This document shows, piece by piece, positions 1 to 10,720 of a DNA stretch of 64,000 nt (within the stretch, counting starts at the first letter, position 1; each line of letters starts with the position of its first letter). The stretch is taken from positions 248,001 to 312,000 of the forward strand of contig NW_022985203.1 of assembly GCF_010093535.1 (NCBI RefSeq), read 5' to 3'. The DNA is from Lindgomyces ingoldianus (lineage: Eukaryota > Ascomycota > Dothideomycetes > Pleosporales > Lindgomycetaceae). The position numbers and the translations under genes are program-made. The notes under the pieces are model-generated. The model was not told where the DNA came from. It ran no database searches and was given only the letters and a program-made list of their open reading frames with translations.

Positions 1-647
1 GACGGCTTGCACGACTTCGGTTCAGGGTGAATCTAGGTAAAAACACAAATCTTGGTTCAACTCGATGCAGGATCGTGGGCATGTATTTTTAGGAGAATGA
101 AGATCTAGATCTGGTTATTTTCTTGTGTGTGTGGGTCGTTGATATTTCCGGCACGCGAAAGACGTCATTACATCTTTTCGTGTGCTGAAGAGGATCGTGC
201 GGAAAGCAGCAAGGGTGGGCGGATGGAAGGAATGTCTAAGGGGTATGGCGAATGGCATTGAAAGGGGTTTAAAATAATTCTGTTATGGGGTTGTACAGCA
301 GATGGAGATTGAGTTTTCAAGGACGTAGTCATAAGGCACGTGCGGAGAGATTCAAGCCATGGAGTTATTTTGTTTGAGAATCGTCTAGGGACTCGTAACA
401 TAGTCTTACTCTTAACTGGACTAGTTGTGTCGAGTGTAAATTTGAACGGTAAAAATATCCGAGATGCGTTAATCCTGGAAAGGTGATATTAGTCTATCTT
501 TTATGAAGAGTGGAGGATTCCCACGACCGTGAATCAAAACAAGAAATGGAATACAATGACTGAACCCGGGACGCCCTTTTTGAGAAGAGAAAATGAAGTG
601 GAAAACGAGCAACATCTGTAAAAAGCAGGATTGCCTTCGCCTTCGGG
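1..647. other. Gene-free left edge
   Basis: Only short overlapping open frames without family resemblance or paired splice signals are present. The right part is the probable 3' flank of the minus-strand regulator that ends at 648. I see no supported gene here. Confidence 0.5.
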
Positions 648-2352
648 TCATCGCAATATGCACCCGGGCCGTCCCTCAAGGAACGCCGCTGCATCCTTCA
701 CGAGCCTTTCATGGATGTCGCCCAACGTCAGCCCGTGTTTCTGATTCAAATAACCTCGTAGGGTGCGAAAGATGGTAGCAGGCCATTCAACGTATTGACT
801 CCATTTGATGTTTTCGTCGTCTTCCACTGCATCGATAATCTTCTCACACCATTCGATCATTGCTTTGACGGGAGTATTCAAAGCGGATTCAGGAGCGGAT
901 AGTGGAGTGACGATGATGCGTATTGCGCCGAAGTGCGCCATCGTGATCATGCCAAGTTTGTTTGATGGAGACATCAGATGAAGCACAGCGTCCTGAGGCC
1001 AGGTGGTAAGAATTACGAGCGTTGACATTAAAGCGTTCAACGCTCGGAAGGGATCTGGCACGTGCCCAGGGGGGATGTCTTCGATGAAACCTCTGCCTCG
1101 AGCTATAACTTCATTCAATGTCACAGGTAGATCCCCAGGCAAAATCGGATTGTTGATATTCGTAGGAGAGGGTAGGGGGGTGGCAAGTCTACTCGCTAGT
1201 GAGCACTCCCAGCTACCTGTGCTTGATGACCGGGAAGAAGCTGGCGGATCAGGTGATTCGGACGGGGGGAAATAAATGCAGAGGGGGCGAATAGACTCCA
1301 CTAGCTGGGCAAATAGAGCCTTTTCAATATCTTGCGTGGTATCAGCTTCGAGAAGATGCGAGAAGTGCACAGTGGAGCGAAGTGCGTTGCGGACTAAAGT
1401 TTGATCAAGAGACGGGAAATTCCTAAGCTTGAGCTCGAGTCCTGTGCTGTGAAGATTTGGTTCGACCGAGAATGCCCCTTCAAGGCGATTGGAAAGAATA
1501 AATTGTGATAGGAAAGCACAGCCGCGTAGAGAGAGGATATTGTCAAGGAAACCGTCAGGCATGTATAGTAGGTTAGTATTTAAAGCAATTTGGACGGAAG
1601 TTTTTGATCTTACATGTATCCTGCTTGAAATGCGAGGAGGTATGAAGTCGCAAGCATAACATGAGCCTCATCGGCTTTCGGGGGCCATCTAGCGAATGCT
1701 TCTTCTAACCCTTTGATGGCTGTCTGGCGATGGGATAGAGCCATGTTGCCTCTCGGGTCGTCAATGAACATAGAGAGATGGGAGCCGGCTAACGCGAGGA
1801 TAGCATGCATGAGATAGTCATACTGCAGGCGGTCAGGTGAAATACTAGAAATCTGGAGGGGGGTTCTCACGTGGTGACTGAATGTAGGCATATCTTGAAT
1901 CCAAACAGATTCATGCTTGATAGGTATGCATGGATGTGCAGCAATAAGGAAGTGGTGAAAGAGACGCATATCATTCGCCGAAAACATTTTTGGCGTTTCT
2001 GAGAGCTTGACGAATTGACGTGGACTACTCATCACTTCGGAAACGATACGGTCATGCTGCGTATGTTTGAATACCGTTGGGTATCTACAGGCACCTGCAG
2101 ATGGATGAGCTATGGCTACTGGCTGGAGACTTCAGACTTACAACCACGCTTCACGCAATTGGTACAAGAAGGCCATATTTCTTGGCACTATCACCAAAGC
2201 TCAGCGGGCGGACGCGTTGGGTGGGAAATGTAGCTCACCTTGATCTTCCGCTTCTTACAGCTGATGCACCCTAGTCGAGATTTGGTGTGGCCGCGTCTCT
2301 TGCGTCCAGCGGCGTCGTCAACAGGGGTGTTTTTGGAAGCCTTGGGAGTTCT
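648..2352 (-). CDS. Zn2Cys6 transcription factor, Upc2-like
   Basis: Fungal binuclear-cluster regulator, expected to be nuclear and DNA-binding. The zinc cluster is split by two introns (2188-2238 and 2095-2141). Joined, it reads HTKSRLGCISCKKRKIK, then CQEIWPSCTNCVKRG, then CACRYP, with Cys spacing CX2CX6CX6CX2CX6C; the HxKSRLGC opening is typical of the Upc2/sterol-regulator-like group. The coding exons are about 2239-2352, 2142-2187, 1614-2094 and 648-1562 or slightly more. The long C-terminal part (FHHFLIAAHP, YLMHAILALAGSHL, YMPDG, LRGC) is the all-helical ligand or regulatory domain of this family. The intron between 1563 and 1613 lacks an AG acceptor where conservation puts the junction. 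The start is unresolved: the frame is open to 2352 with no Met, so an upstream exon is needed, possibly from the open frame at 2376-2627. The target genes are unknown. Confidence 0.85.
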
Positions 2353-4167
2353 TTAGAGGGGTTAACATTCATTCCCTACTCACAAGACCCAAGTGGGCGT
2401 TCGCGTAGGTCGTACTCATTTCTGGCGGGCGGGTCTGCCTGCGTTATCCCAAATGCTATGTCTTCTTGTCGTTGCGACTGGGGAGAGATGGTCGTGGTTG
2501 AATGTTCAGATGACATCTCGGTTCCATCATTAAGCAAAGCCTCCATGGACGGCATGGACAGCCAGCCTTCGAAGATGTTCTCAGCGAACATCATGGTCCT
2601 TTGTTGGGATTCGAACTGTGTTCCCATTTTCCAGAAGCTGTTTTCGGCGAACCTCTAATGCTTATTATCAGATAGCTCCACTGAGTCACCCTGCAGCCTG
2701 AGAGTTCCTCGGTGTTCAGCCGCACGCACGGACTTGGCTGTCTTGGAGGCCGCCAGCCGGGATCGGGGTGGGGAAAGAATGCGACGAGTGCGAACACGAG
2801 AGATGCTGGGAGCCTTGGTACCTCCAGAAGTTTAAGAAAGAGAGAAGCCGAGCCTTATATGTATAAAGAACCGTTGCCCTTTTCAAAGATTGCAACAAGA
2901 ACGACGTAGAGATTTTCTGCCGTCGCGATTTGATTGCGCCGAACCCGCTCACGAAGCCAAGAAAGCGGATCTTGTCACCGAACGTGGAACATGACAGAGC
3001 CTAATTCAAGACGGGGGTTCTTCATCCAATCGATACTCTCCCTGATCCTAGCAAGGTGTTTAACAGATCAACTCTGCCCCAGCCATGTTCCACGTTCGGT
3101 GAGAAGGTGCTGGCGTGGAGGGTAAGAACCCCAGAATGGAAACATCAATGAAGAGTATAGCTTGGAGTGCAGGTGGCTGAATTACGAGACTAGGAAATTC
3201 TTGACGGAAAAAGGACACTCTACGTCGAGCCAGGTCCTACGGTGGAACTTCAGGATACAGGCCGATACTGTATCTATCTTGCTAGGCCTGGGGGTTGGAT
3301 CTGAGAGCGCCATGCACAGAGACACTCCTATGTGGGAACGCCGACTCTGATGGTCAGCAATGCGCCGCCCAGGTTCCCCACGTTAGCAGGCTATCCAAGA
3401 ACATAGCCAGCCGCCAAGCTAGCCTTCCCAGTAGTGTGGACTGTGGTGGAAGCATGCATCTGACAGGCCGCTGAGGGATGCTCGGGGAATACCCGATACA
3501 ATGTGCCAAAATGGCGCTGAACCAAGACACTGAATGACCAGCAAGAGGGGTGATTAGACGAAGAGTCAGAAGGAACTCGATGGGATGGGGGGTTGAAATA
3601 TGATCGCCACTGAAATGTTCGCTCCGTAGTTGCGGTATTACACAGACCTCTTCTGGTACTTCGAGGGAGGTCTAACGAGTTCAGGCCGCTCACGTGATCG
3701 TGCCCTGAACGGGTCATCCCGGCAACTATCACAACTGGAGAAATGTTATTATTGGAGCTTAAAATATGATCAAATCTCAATGCTGCTAGAGTTTTGGTGC
3801 ATTATTTGTTTGTAAGAGACGCGACATGAAAGATGTTTGGATGAACAAATTGCGGCTTGGCAAAGCACAGGTACTACCGGGGCCATTGGGTCGGGAGTAG
3901 GGTGAGCCGCAGCACCGCCTTCACTTACGTTGGCCTGCATTCACCATCACTGAGCCGCTATTATTCCCGCTGTGGCCACCATCGCAGATTGAACTGCTCC
4001 CCTCCTCATAATATTCTTCAGCTCTTACACGTACTCGTAATGAATTGCGCCGCCCTCATGTGCTGCCTAGTCACCGAGTGAACTTCACACCCCGCCGAGC
4101 CTCCCCCGAAGCCCAACCGCCAGCACTTGTCCACCTTGCACTTCTGCGACCTCCGAATCCCACCGCA
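2353..4167. other. Intergenic, 5' of regulator and WASP gene
   Basis: This stretch probably holds the N-terminal exon and promoter of the minus-strand Zn2Cys6 gene (up to about 2.8 kb) and the promoter of the plus-strand WASP gene. A minus-strand open frame at 2376-2627 is a candidate first exon of the regulator: a GTACGA donor inside it would match the reading phase of an acceptor at about 2351. A 129-codon minus open frame at 3391-3780 has no recognisable features and was not called. An inverted repeat lies at 2975-3102. Confidence 0.4.
2975..3102. repeat. 19-bp perfect inverted repeat, 90-bp loop
   Basis: The left arm at 2975-2993 and the right arm at 3084-3102 are exact reverse complements (core CACCGAACGTGGAACATG). 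A shorter outer match (GGGTTCTT near 3015 against AAGAACCC near 3125) suggests a larger imperfect foldback. It lies outside any called exon. It could be a small non-autonomous element or a cruciform; no target-site duplication was established. Confidence 0.6.
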
Positions 4168-6324
4168 ATGCCTTCGATACTCACCGACGAGGACAAGCAG
4201 ACGGTCAAGCGGACCGTCCCCAAGGCGTCAAACAAGATCCATGCTGTCGCTGTAGCCAAGCTGTACATTGCCTACCCCGACAGGCACCGATGGACCTACA
4301 CTGGCCTCCAGGGCGCTGCGGTGCTGGCGAACGACTTGGTGGGCAACACCTTCTGGATCAAGCTTGTGGATGTCTCAGTAAGCACAAGAGCAAGTCCGAG
4401 GCTTTGGGAGACTGACACAGTGACAGCCTGCGAATCGTGGTGTCATCTGGGACCAAGAAATATACGATACCTTCTCATACAACCAAGATCGGGTCTTCTT
4501 CCACACCTTCGAGCTCGAGGACTGCCTCGCTGCTCTCTCTTTTAGCGATGAGAAGGAGGCGAAGACATTTAAGAAGAAAATGGACGATCGTGAGAAGAAT
4601 GCACACAAGAACACTAAGAACAAGCTATTTGGGGCCTCCATAGGCGGTGCATCTGGCGCGCACGGCAGGAGTCACGGCCACCACGGCATTCTCGGTGGAC
4701 TGTTTGGACACCGACACTCCTCAGTCAATGAGAAGCCCCAATCTATTATCCCCCCGACCGTGACCTCGCCCACCCACCACAGCCATTCGAATGCATCTAG
4801 CACAAGGAGCTCTGCAATTGATACGACGGACCCCTCGTGGCAGCCCTTGTTGAAAGAATTGTTAGCAATGGGAATTACTGAGGACCAGATCGAGGAAAAT
4901 GCGGACTTTATCAAGTTGTATATCGAGCAACGGAAGATTGAGGAGAAAATTGCAGACGATCGAAAAGCTCGGGCTCCACCCCCCCCACCCCCACCCAGCG
5001 CTCCACCAACAGTGAAGGCAAGCTCTATCAGCCCTCAGAATACTGGGGGTGCGTCATCTTCGAGGAGAGGTCCTCCACCCGCCCCTCCACCAGCTCGAAG
5101 AACCCGCACTGATGCCGTTGCTTCGGGCATCAATCGAACGTCCTCCGCGAGCCCCGTGCCATCTCCCCCGAGACAAGCATCACCCCCTCCTGGCCCTCTA
5201 GTACCAAGATTCCGTGCCCCCCCGCCTATCGCAGATGCTGGAAGATTTGCCCATGAACCACCGGCACCTCCGTCGAGGGCACGAGCTCCTTCGAACAGTC
5301 TAGCAAATCCCGGCCCTCCCCCTCCACCGCGTCCACCAAAGACTCCTGCTGAGGAGGAGACGAAAGAACCACCAACGAGATTTGGCGTACCACCTCCGTT
5401 CGCTGGAAATCGTGTACCGCCGGGTCCCCCCCCTCCTCCCATTCGAGGACCTGTACCCCCACCTCCGCCTGCTCGAGAGGCTCATTCGATCCATGTCGCT
5501 CCTCCTCCGCTACCACCAAAGAGCGCCGCCGCCCCTCCTCCACTGTTACCGCCAACGAACAATGCGCCACCTGCGCCACCTCCGTTGCCCCCATCTGTGT
5601 CTCGTCCTGTTCCAGCGCCGACGAGCATAGCACCCCCCCCTCCGCCGCTTCCGTCAACAAGCGCTCCACCACCTCCCCTACCGCCCTCGACAAACGCGCC
5701 ACCTCCTCCGCCATTACCATCGAGCCATGCCCCACCCCCACCCCCACCACCTACGCAAAACAACGCAATTCCTCCGCCTCCACCAATGCCCACAAAGTCT
5801 GTTCCGCCGCCTCCCCCAATGCCGAACAGCGCCGTCCCTCCACCTCCTCCCATGCCAAACAGCGCCGTTCCCCCGCCTCCTCCTATGCCGCCCGGAGCAG
5901 TTCCTCCTCCACCGCCAATGCCAAACAGTGCAGTTCCCCCACCTCCACCAATGCCTCCAGGAGGTGGCCCCCCACCCCCTCCTCCCATGCCCGGAGTAGG
6001 CTTACCCAAACAAGCCGCCGGTGGACGAGACAATTTACTTTCAGATATTCGTGGTGGTGCCAAATTACGAAAGGTCAGCGATACAGAGAAGAGAGATCGG
6101 AGTGCGGCTATTGTGCCAGGGAAAGAAGCACCAGCGGGTTCGCCAGGAGGAGGCGGTGGTGCGACTCCAGGACCAGATGCTGGCCTGGCTGGAGCGTTGG
6201 CTAGCGCCCTTGCGGCAAGGAAGAGTAAAGTTAGTCATAGTGGTAAGTTGTATCTTATATATGGTTAGAGAGACGATGTGCTGAAATTATTGCAGATGAC
6301 GAGGATGATAACGATGATTGGTGA
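4168..6324 (+). CDS. LAS17: WASP-family actin nucleation promoting factor
   Basis: Activates the Arp2/3 complex at cortical actin patches during endocytosis. Three exons (4168-4377, 4427-6242, 6296-6324) encode about 684 residues. The order is classical: WH1/EVH1 domain at about 1-120 (WTYTGLQGAAVL, then after intron 1 RGVIWDQEIYDTFSYNQDR and FHTFELEDC), a very long proline-rich region at about 135-600 with SH3- and profilin-type PPPPP tracts, a WH2 actin-binding motif at about 603-620 (RDNLLSDIRGGAKLRKV), and an acidic tail of Asp/Glu ending in Trp. The last exon supplies only the acidic tail (DDEDDNDDW), so missing its 53-nt intron would remove the Arp2/3-binding end. The start is the ATG of MPSILTDEDK, just ahead of the WH1 domain. 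Near 5770-5990 the proline tract contains tandem copies of a PPPPPMPNSAV unit. Splice ends are canonical GT..AG. Confidence 0.95.
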
Positions 6325-7339
6325 ATGAGGACTAGAGAGTCAGCAGTACGTATTTAGATTGTCATGACCGTCGTTCACTCTGCAGAGGGGCTCATACGCA
6401 ACAGCCTAATATGCCCATCTCAACTATATCAGCTTGAGAGAATGAGTACACCCGGAGATACCGCGCAAGAGAGGAATATCTTCAACGGGGTGGTGCTTTT
6501 GTGGATGTCGTAGTAGCTAGGCATGTAGGCTTGGAGTGGAAACGGAACAGTGGTCGCAATGAATATTGATTATCTCATCTGACTATGACTTGAACAATTT
6601 TTCCTTCTCGGCAAGAGGTTGACGCCTAGAGGACGGCCTCCCCTTTCCGGCTAGTTCCAAAGTGCTCTTCTCGAATTCTCAGATTGCAAGAACGATCGAT
6701 CCTTCTGATCCATCGGACCCCAAGATGAGTTTCGCCTCCGAGCGCTTGGTCTGCCTAGAAGACACAGCACTGCTTCTTTCGCTCAGACCAAGATGCATTC
6801 TAATTGGGCCTGATCGCGCATCCTAAACTTCATGGAGATCCCCTCTCAGCCTTATAAGATGAGTGGCTTCAGTTCTCAACGGATCACAAATCAGCGTGAG
6901 CTTCATGCAGGCTTTCGCACTTCCATTTGGCTGTGTCGCACTGACTGACCGTTTACGGCCGAGCTTGCGAGCCTCGCATGCTCCGCCCCCACCTGATGCT
7001 TCCGAGCGCAGAATCTGAGTGGCCGTTTCGTTCACGTTTTGTGCAGATGCTAGGCAGACACCAAGGCTGCTCTTCAACGAGTACGTGAGCCCCCCTCGGT
7101 TTTGTTCTGGGGTTCTTCGGTACGATGCATGCGTCATCCTAGGAGTCGTTTGAGGACGTTGATCGGTGGAATGGGTGCAAGCTCTTTGGCGGGCACGCAC
7201 CACAACCAGCGCACCGGAGGGCATCAGCAGGGCTTAGAAAGCTTCGGGAAATACATAAGCACGGCCTGTAATTCGAGGTCTTGTTTCTTGAGTCTTCTGT
7301 CTTGTCTCATAATCTCATTTCTTATTGCAAAATTCTACC
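6325..7339. other. Intergenic: LAS17 3' flank and promoter
   Basis: This holds the 3' flank of the WASP gene and the promoter and 5' leader of the gene starting at 7340. A pyrimidine-rich stretch precedes that start. No additional supported gene is seen. Confidence 0.5.
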
Positions 7340-9259
7340 ATGGCTTCGACAACACTGACTGAGCCGATTGTGGCACGCTCGGGTGCCTCTGTCCATTCAA
7401 GGGAAGAAGACGAATTTACGGAGCAGAATGAAGAGAATCCCCTCGAGATCACGTCGAATTCTTCGGTACAGGATACGCCTAGTCATATGGTAGCAGATAA
7501 CCTATTGGAAAATATTGGGTCGCACGATGGCCATCCAGATGAACCTCCCCCGCCTTACGAAGAGCCTATCCACGATGCAAATCCACCCCAAATCGTGCCC
7601 GTAGAATACAGCTGCGAAAACCGTCCACAGTTACTCGCAGCATCTCAATCCGAATTCCCAGAGGCTCTCGAACCACCTCCGCGAAATCCCGCAAGACTAA
7701 GTAGAGACCTCTCCGGTCTTCCACCAATATCCCTAGGAGTCCTACGAAGCCCGGACGATGACACATTATATCCAGCTCCACTCCAGATAAGACCAAGTTC
7801 TGCCAATGGAGGCCAAACGCCAGGAATGGAGTTCGCGCAGAGAAGTGCCACGTTCTCTTCTGCAAAGGCTCGCGAAGCTGGATTCGAGGTCCTGCCCCCG
7901 CGCTCCCCGCATCGGACCGATTCGAATTCTAGTTTTCCTAGCATAACTATGGTGTCGTCGACAGAGACATTGAGACACACTAGAGAACCAGGGAAGCTGA
8001 CGGCGTATCTGATTCCATTCCCCAAGCCACGGTTAAAGGGCGTCAGGGTAGAGGATATCCCCGATCGCTTTCTTGTATATACCCCAACTCCCCCACCACT
8101 CTCAAAGCCGGCTCCTGGTGAGAAAGAGAGCCATTGGCACAAGACTCAGAGACAGTGGCAAGAGGATGTCCGGAAGGCGATGATGAGCAATGCATCCAAG
8201 GCCACCTGGAAAGGCCTGAAAGCAAGAACGACCATTTTGATCGGCAAAGGAGTGAATTTGACCAAGTCTACACAACTCGAATTCCTGGATAGGGTCTCAG
8301 AAGGAGCTATCACGGCGACAGTGGATGAAACAAATCCGCTAGAGCTGACCGACGCCATCACAACACCTTCAACAGAACAACCACCAACACTCACTCCTAA
8401 TGGCGTCGAAACTACCCCCTCGACACCTCTACGAACGGAATCAACTACTTCAATAGAAAAAACCAAGAAGACTAAGGCCCTGGAAGAACTAACCCTAATA
8501 TACCCTCCTACTCTTCCCCTCGACCCTGAACGAATCCGCTCTGAATTCGTCGACTCCCTTCTCCGCACACGCGACAAATCCCGCCGAGACGCCGTTGTCG
8601 CGTCCTCCCTCTTCCCCGTCGCTGCTGCCATTGATGCTTCCCTTCTCATTACCTTCGGAGGGTTAATGGAAGTTTCAGGCGTATGGGCATACACGTCCAT
8701 CAAAGGTGCTGTGACAAGTAAGAAAATGACGCAAGGCCTAGCTCGCGGCGAGGAATATGCGAAAGAGAAAGCAAACGAAGAAACTAAAATTGTAGGCTGC
8801 ACATGCGGTCTACATGAACAAACATTCGGATGCCAACACTCTGTCACCGTTTCCAATAAAGGCAAGGGTAAGGGCAAGGGCAAGGGCAAGGCAAAGAGAC
8901 AGGGCATCAATCTCCGCATGCAGCAGTCGCCCAAGCTTGAAGTCCTACGTCGATATCTCGATCTCGCATGTCTAAAGAAAGAATTCATTATGTTTCCACA
9001 ACTTGATGAACTCGCTGGAGATGTTGATGATGGTGCTGTGTTACAGGCCATTGGGTGGCAGCCTACACGAAGAGCTGGGAGAGACCTAGAAATGGAGTAT
9101 AAGGGCAGGATTGAGACATTGACACCAGAGCAGGATGAGCAGTGGCAAATTAGAGAGGCGAAGGATGATGTTAGGAGGATTATGAAGAAAGGGGCGAAAG
9201 AGTGGATTGAGTTTTGCAAGCAGTTTCAGAAGGATCATGTTGCGGCTTTGAAGAAGTAA
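7340..9259 (+). CDS. Conserved fungal protein of unknown role, PPxY motif
   Basis: A single-exon protein of 639 residues; I do not recognise a defined enzyme family. The start is the ATG at 7340 in a strong context (ACCATGG), preferred over an in-frame non-ATG upstream. The N-terminal ~250 residues are acidic, Ser/Pro-rich and probably disordered, with a PPPPYEE motif that fits a WW-domain (for example Rsp5-type ligase) target. The middle holds a conserved-looking block (RIRSEFVDSLLRTRDKSRRD, followed by a hydrophobic AAAIDASLLITFGGLMEVSG) that may be a membrane-associated helix. Then come a cysteine cluster (CTCGLHEQTFGCQH) and a lysine/glycine run of about five KG units. The C-terminus is helical and charged, rich in Trp and Lys. 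The balance of folded blocks and linkers suggests a real adaptor-like protein, not a chance frame. Confidence 0.8.
   Translation: MASTTLTEPIVARSGASVHSREEDEFTEQNEENPLEITSNSSVQDTPSHMVADNLLENIGSHDGHPDEPPPPYEEPIHDANPPQIVPVEYSCENRPQLLAASQSEFPEALEPPPRNPARLSRDLSGLPPISLGVLRSPDDDTLYPAPLQIRPSSANGGQTPGMEFAQRSATFSSAKAREAGFEVLPPRSPHRTDSNSSFPSITMVSSTETLRHTREPGKLTAYLIPFPKPRLKGVRVEDIPDRFLVYTPTPPPLSKPAPGEKESHWHKTQRQWQEDVRKAMMSNASKATWKGLKARTTILIGKGVNLTKSTQLEFLDRVSEGAITATVDETNPLELTDAITTPSTEQPPTLTPNGVETTPSTPLRTESTTSIEKTKKTKALEELTLIYPPTLPLDPERIRSEFVDSLLRTRDKSRRDAVVASSLFPVAAAIDASLLITFGGLMEVSGVWAYTSIKGAVTSKKMTQGLARGEEYAKEKANEETKIVGCTCGLHEQTFGCQHSVTVSNKGKGKGKGKGKAKRQGINLRMQQSPKLEVLRRYLDLACLKKEFIMFPQLDELAGDVDDGAVLQAIGWQPTRRAGRDLEMEYKGRIETLTPEQDEQWQIREAKDDVRRIMKKGAKEWIEFCKQFQKDHVAALKK
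8861..8892 (+). repeat. AAGGGC hexanucleotide tandem repeat, coding
   Basis: About five copies of a 6-bp unit encode Lys-Gly pairs inside the unknown protein. Repeats of this kind vary in copy number between strains without breaking the frame. Confidence 0.7.
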
Positions 9260-10299
9260 GGGTCTGGAGGTGGATATGTTTTGTGGTTGGCCTAGATGGA
9301 TATTTTGGTGAAGGATTCTGGAATATATTATTGATACCTCTGTTATATGAAAGCTGTTCCTCTTCTTTCAGCCCATCTGTCCTGATGCAACCAATGGACG
9401 AGTAAATACGCGCTTTACCTTGTTAGGACAAGCGACTAACTCCCACCAACCACCTCTTTCTCAGTTCAGACGAGGAATATGCCCTGAAGCCGCCGACGTC
9501 AGCATACGTACTCGGTAGGCGCTAAGACGTCGACTTTATCTTGATACCCCAGAGCAGCTCAACCGTCGGAGAAAGGGTTGCGAGGTTAATACTTAAAGGA
9601 TGAACTGCGGCTGCGATTACTAGGCTTTGGTTCACTGCTAGATTCTTTTCCCTTTGTTTCTGAAATGGAGAATTTATACGGCTTGAACCTACAGCTTCTG
9701 GATACATCGACTTTCAAAACATATATTCGCACTTGCGCACGTGCTTCACCATGGTGTAAGGCAATCGTACCGAACTCAAGATGGCAAAAATCATATTAGG
9801 GCCTTTAAGCTCTTCACAAATTCCGTGATAATGAAGTTTCTAGAACCTCCGACTGAGTTAAATGCAACGTATGCTCTCCCATCATAATGCCATGTCTTCC
9901 TACTAAACAATGCTGGGTTGACTTCGAGGTCTCCATAGCGTGCAAGAGGTTGCACCCGGAAATAGAGGCACGCAAGGCAATAATTTTATACTTTAAAAAT
10001 ATTATGTCCTTGCTGTTAACTACTGGCTACAGTTTTCTATATTCCTCTGCTTTCTCTACTCTTCAACTTCAAAATTTAGACACTTGTGCGGGGATGGCTG
10101 GCGCCGGTTCGCCGCCCTCCCTCCTTGCACTAGCAGTATCCTTTGCAATGTCGTTGGATTTACCGTTAAATATCCCTCATAGCCATGTTTACGCAACTTG
10201 ATTGGATATATCTCCACTATTTTCAGTATGAACTTGTTTCCTAGCACAGGACTAACTAGTTTTCTACGGCTTCACCGTGATAAATTGGTTTCCTCTCGA
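9260..10299. other. AT-rich intergenic DNA
   Basis: This is the 3' flank of the preceding gene, followed by AT-rich sequence with many stops in all frames. I see no supported gene. Confidence 0.5.
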
Positions 10300-10720
10300 C
10301 TACCCTAAAAATAATTAAAAGAGTGTGACCCTCAATACAAAGACGCTTCCAAATCGTATCTCCATATTCTCTTTCCAACCATTCAGAACCTTAAGGAGTA
10401 ATATCAAATCAGAATGCCAAAGCCTGAGGCCCGCTTCCGCAACTAGACGTATTCTTCCATAAGGGAAATATCCTCGTTCTGGAGACTGCTAGACTCTATC
10501 GTAAATGCTAGGTTGCTTATGATTGTTAGTGTGGCTGGATGCTCTTCTCCAAACAGCATCTTCCAACCTCCCTCCCTGGTTAAGAGAATGCCCCTGCGTG
10601 GCGCAAAATGGCAGAGGTACATTTTACAAAGCCCCCCTCCAAACACCACTCCGGTGCTGATTTTTAGTCTTATAGTATTCCGTAGCCATTTCTGTCCATG
10701 ATTCACCACTTCTTTTCAAT
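10300..10720 (-). pseudogene. Decayed kinesin-light-chain-type TPR fragment
   Basis: The minus strand reads GEEHPATLTIISNLAF, then a block ending ISLMEEYV, a stop, LRKRASG and finally LNGWKENMEI. This is the order of the last TPR unit and C-terminal tail of fungal NB-ARC/patatin-TPR proteins (GxxHPxTLxxxxNLAxxxxxxG, SLMEECVxLRKxxLG). The frame is broken by stops, and no NB-ARC, NACHT or patatin domain could be found upstream. It is probably the eroded end of an NLR-like gene. Its AT-rich surroundings fit long decay. Confidence 0.6.

Noticed and set aside
2595..2620. Reverse-strand GTTCGAATCCC resembling a tRNA T-loop
   Set aside because: The flanking bases do not form a T stem or cloverleaf; the string lies in an open frame.
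3391..3780. 129-codon minus open frame
   Set aside because: No recognisable motif, no intron signals and no neighbour support.
5482..6063. Gly-rich 193-codon minus frame
   Set aside because: It is the complement of the WASP proline codons, a shadow of that gene.
6823..7224. 133-codon minus open frame ahead of the 7340 gene
   Set aside because: No domain, no splice support, and it lies in the promoter/leader of a better gene.
8146..9219. 357-codon minus open frame
   Set aside because: It is the antisense shadow of the 7340-9259 gene, Ser/Arg/Leu-rich without domains.
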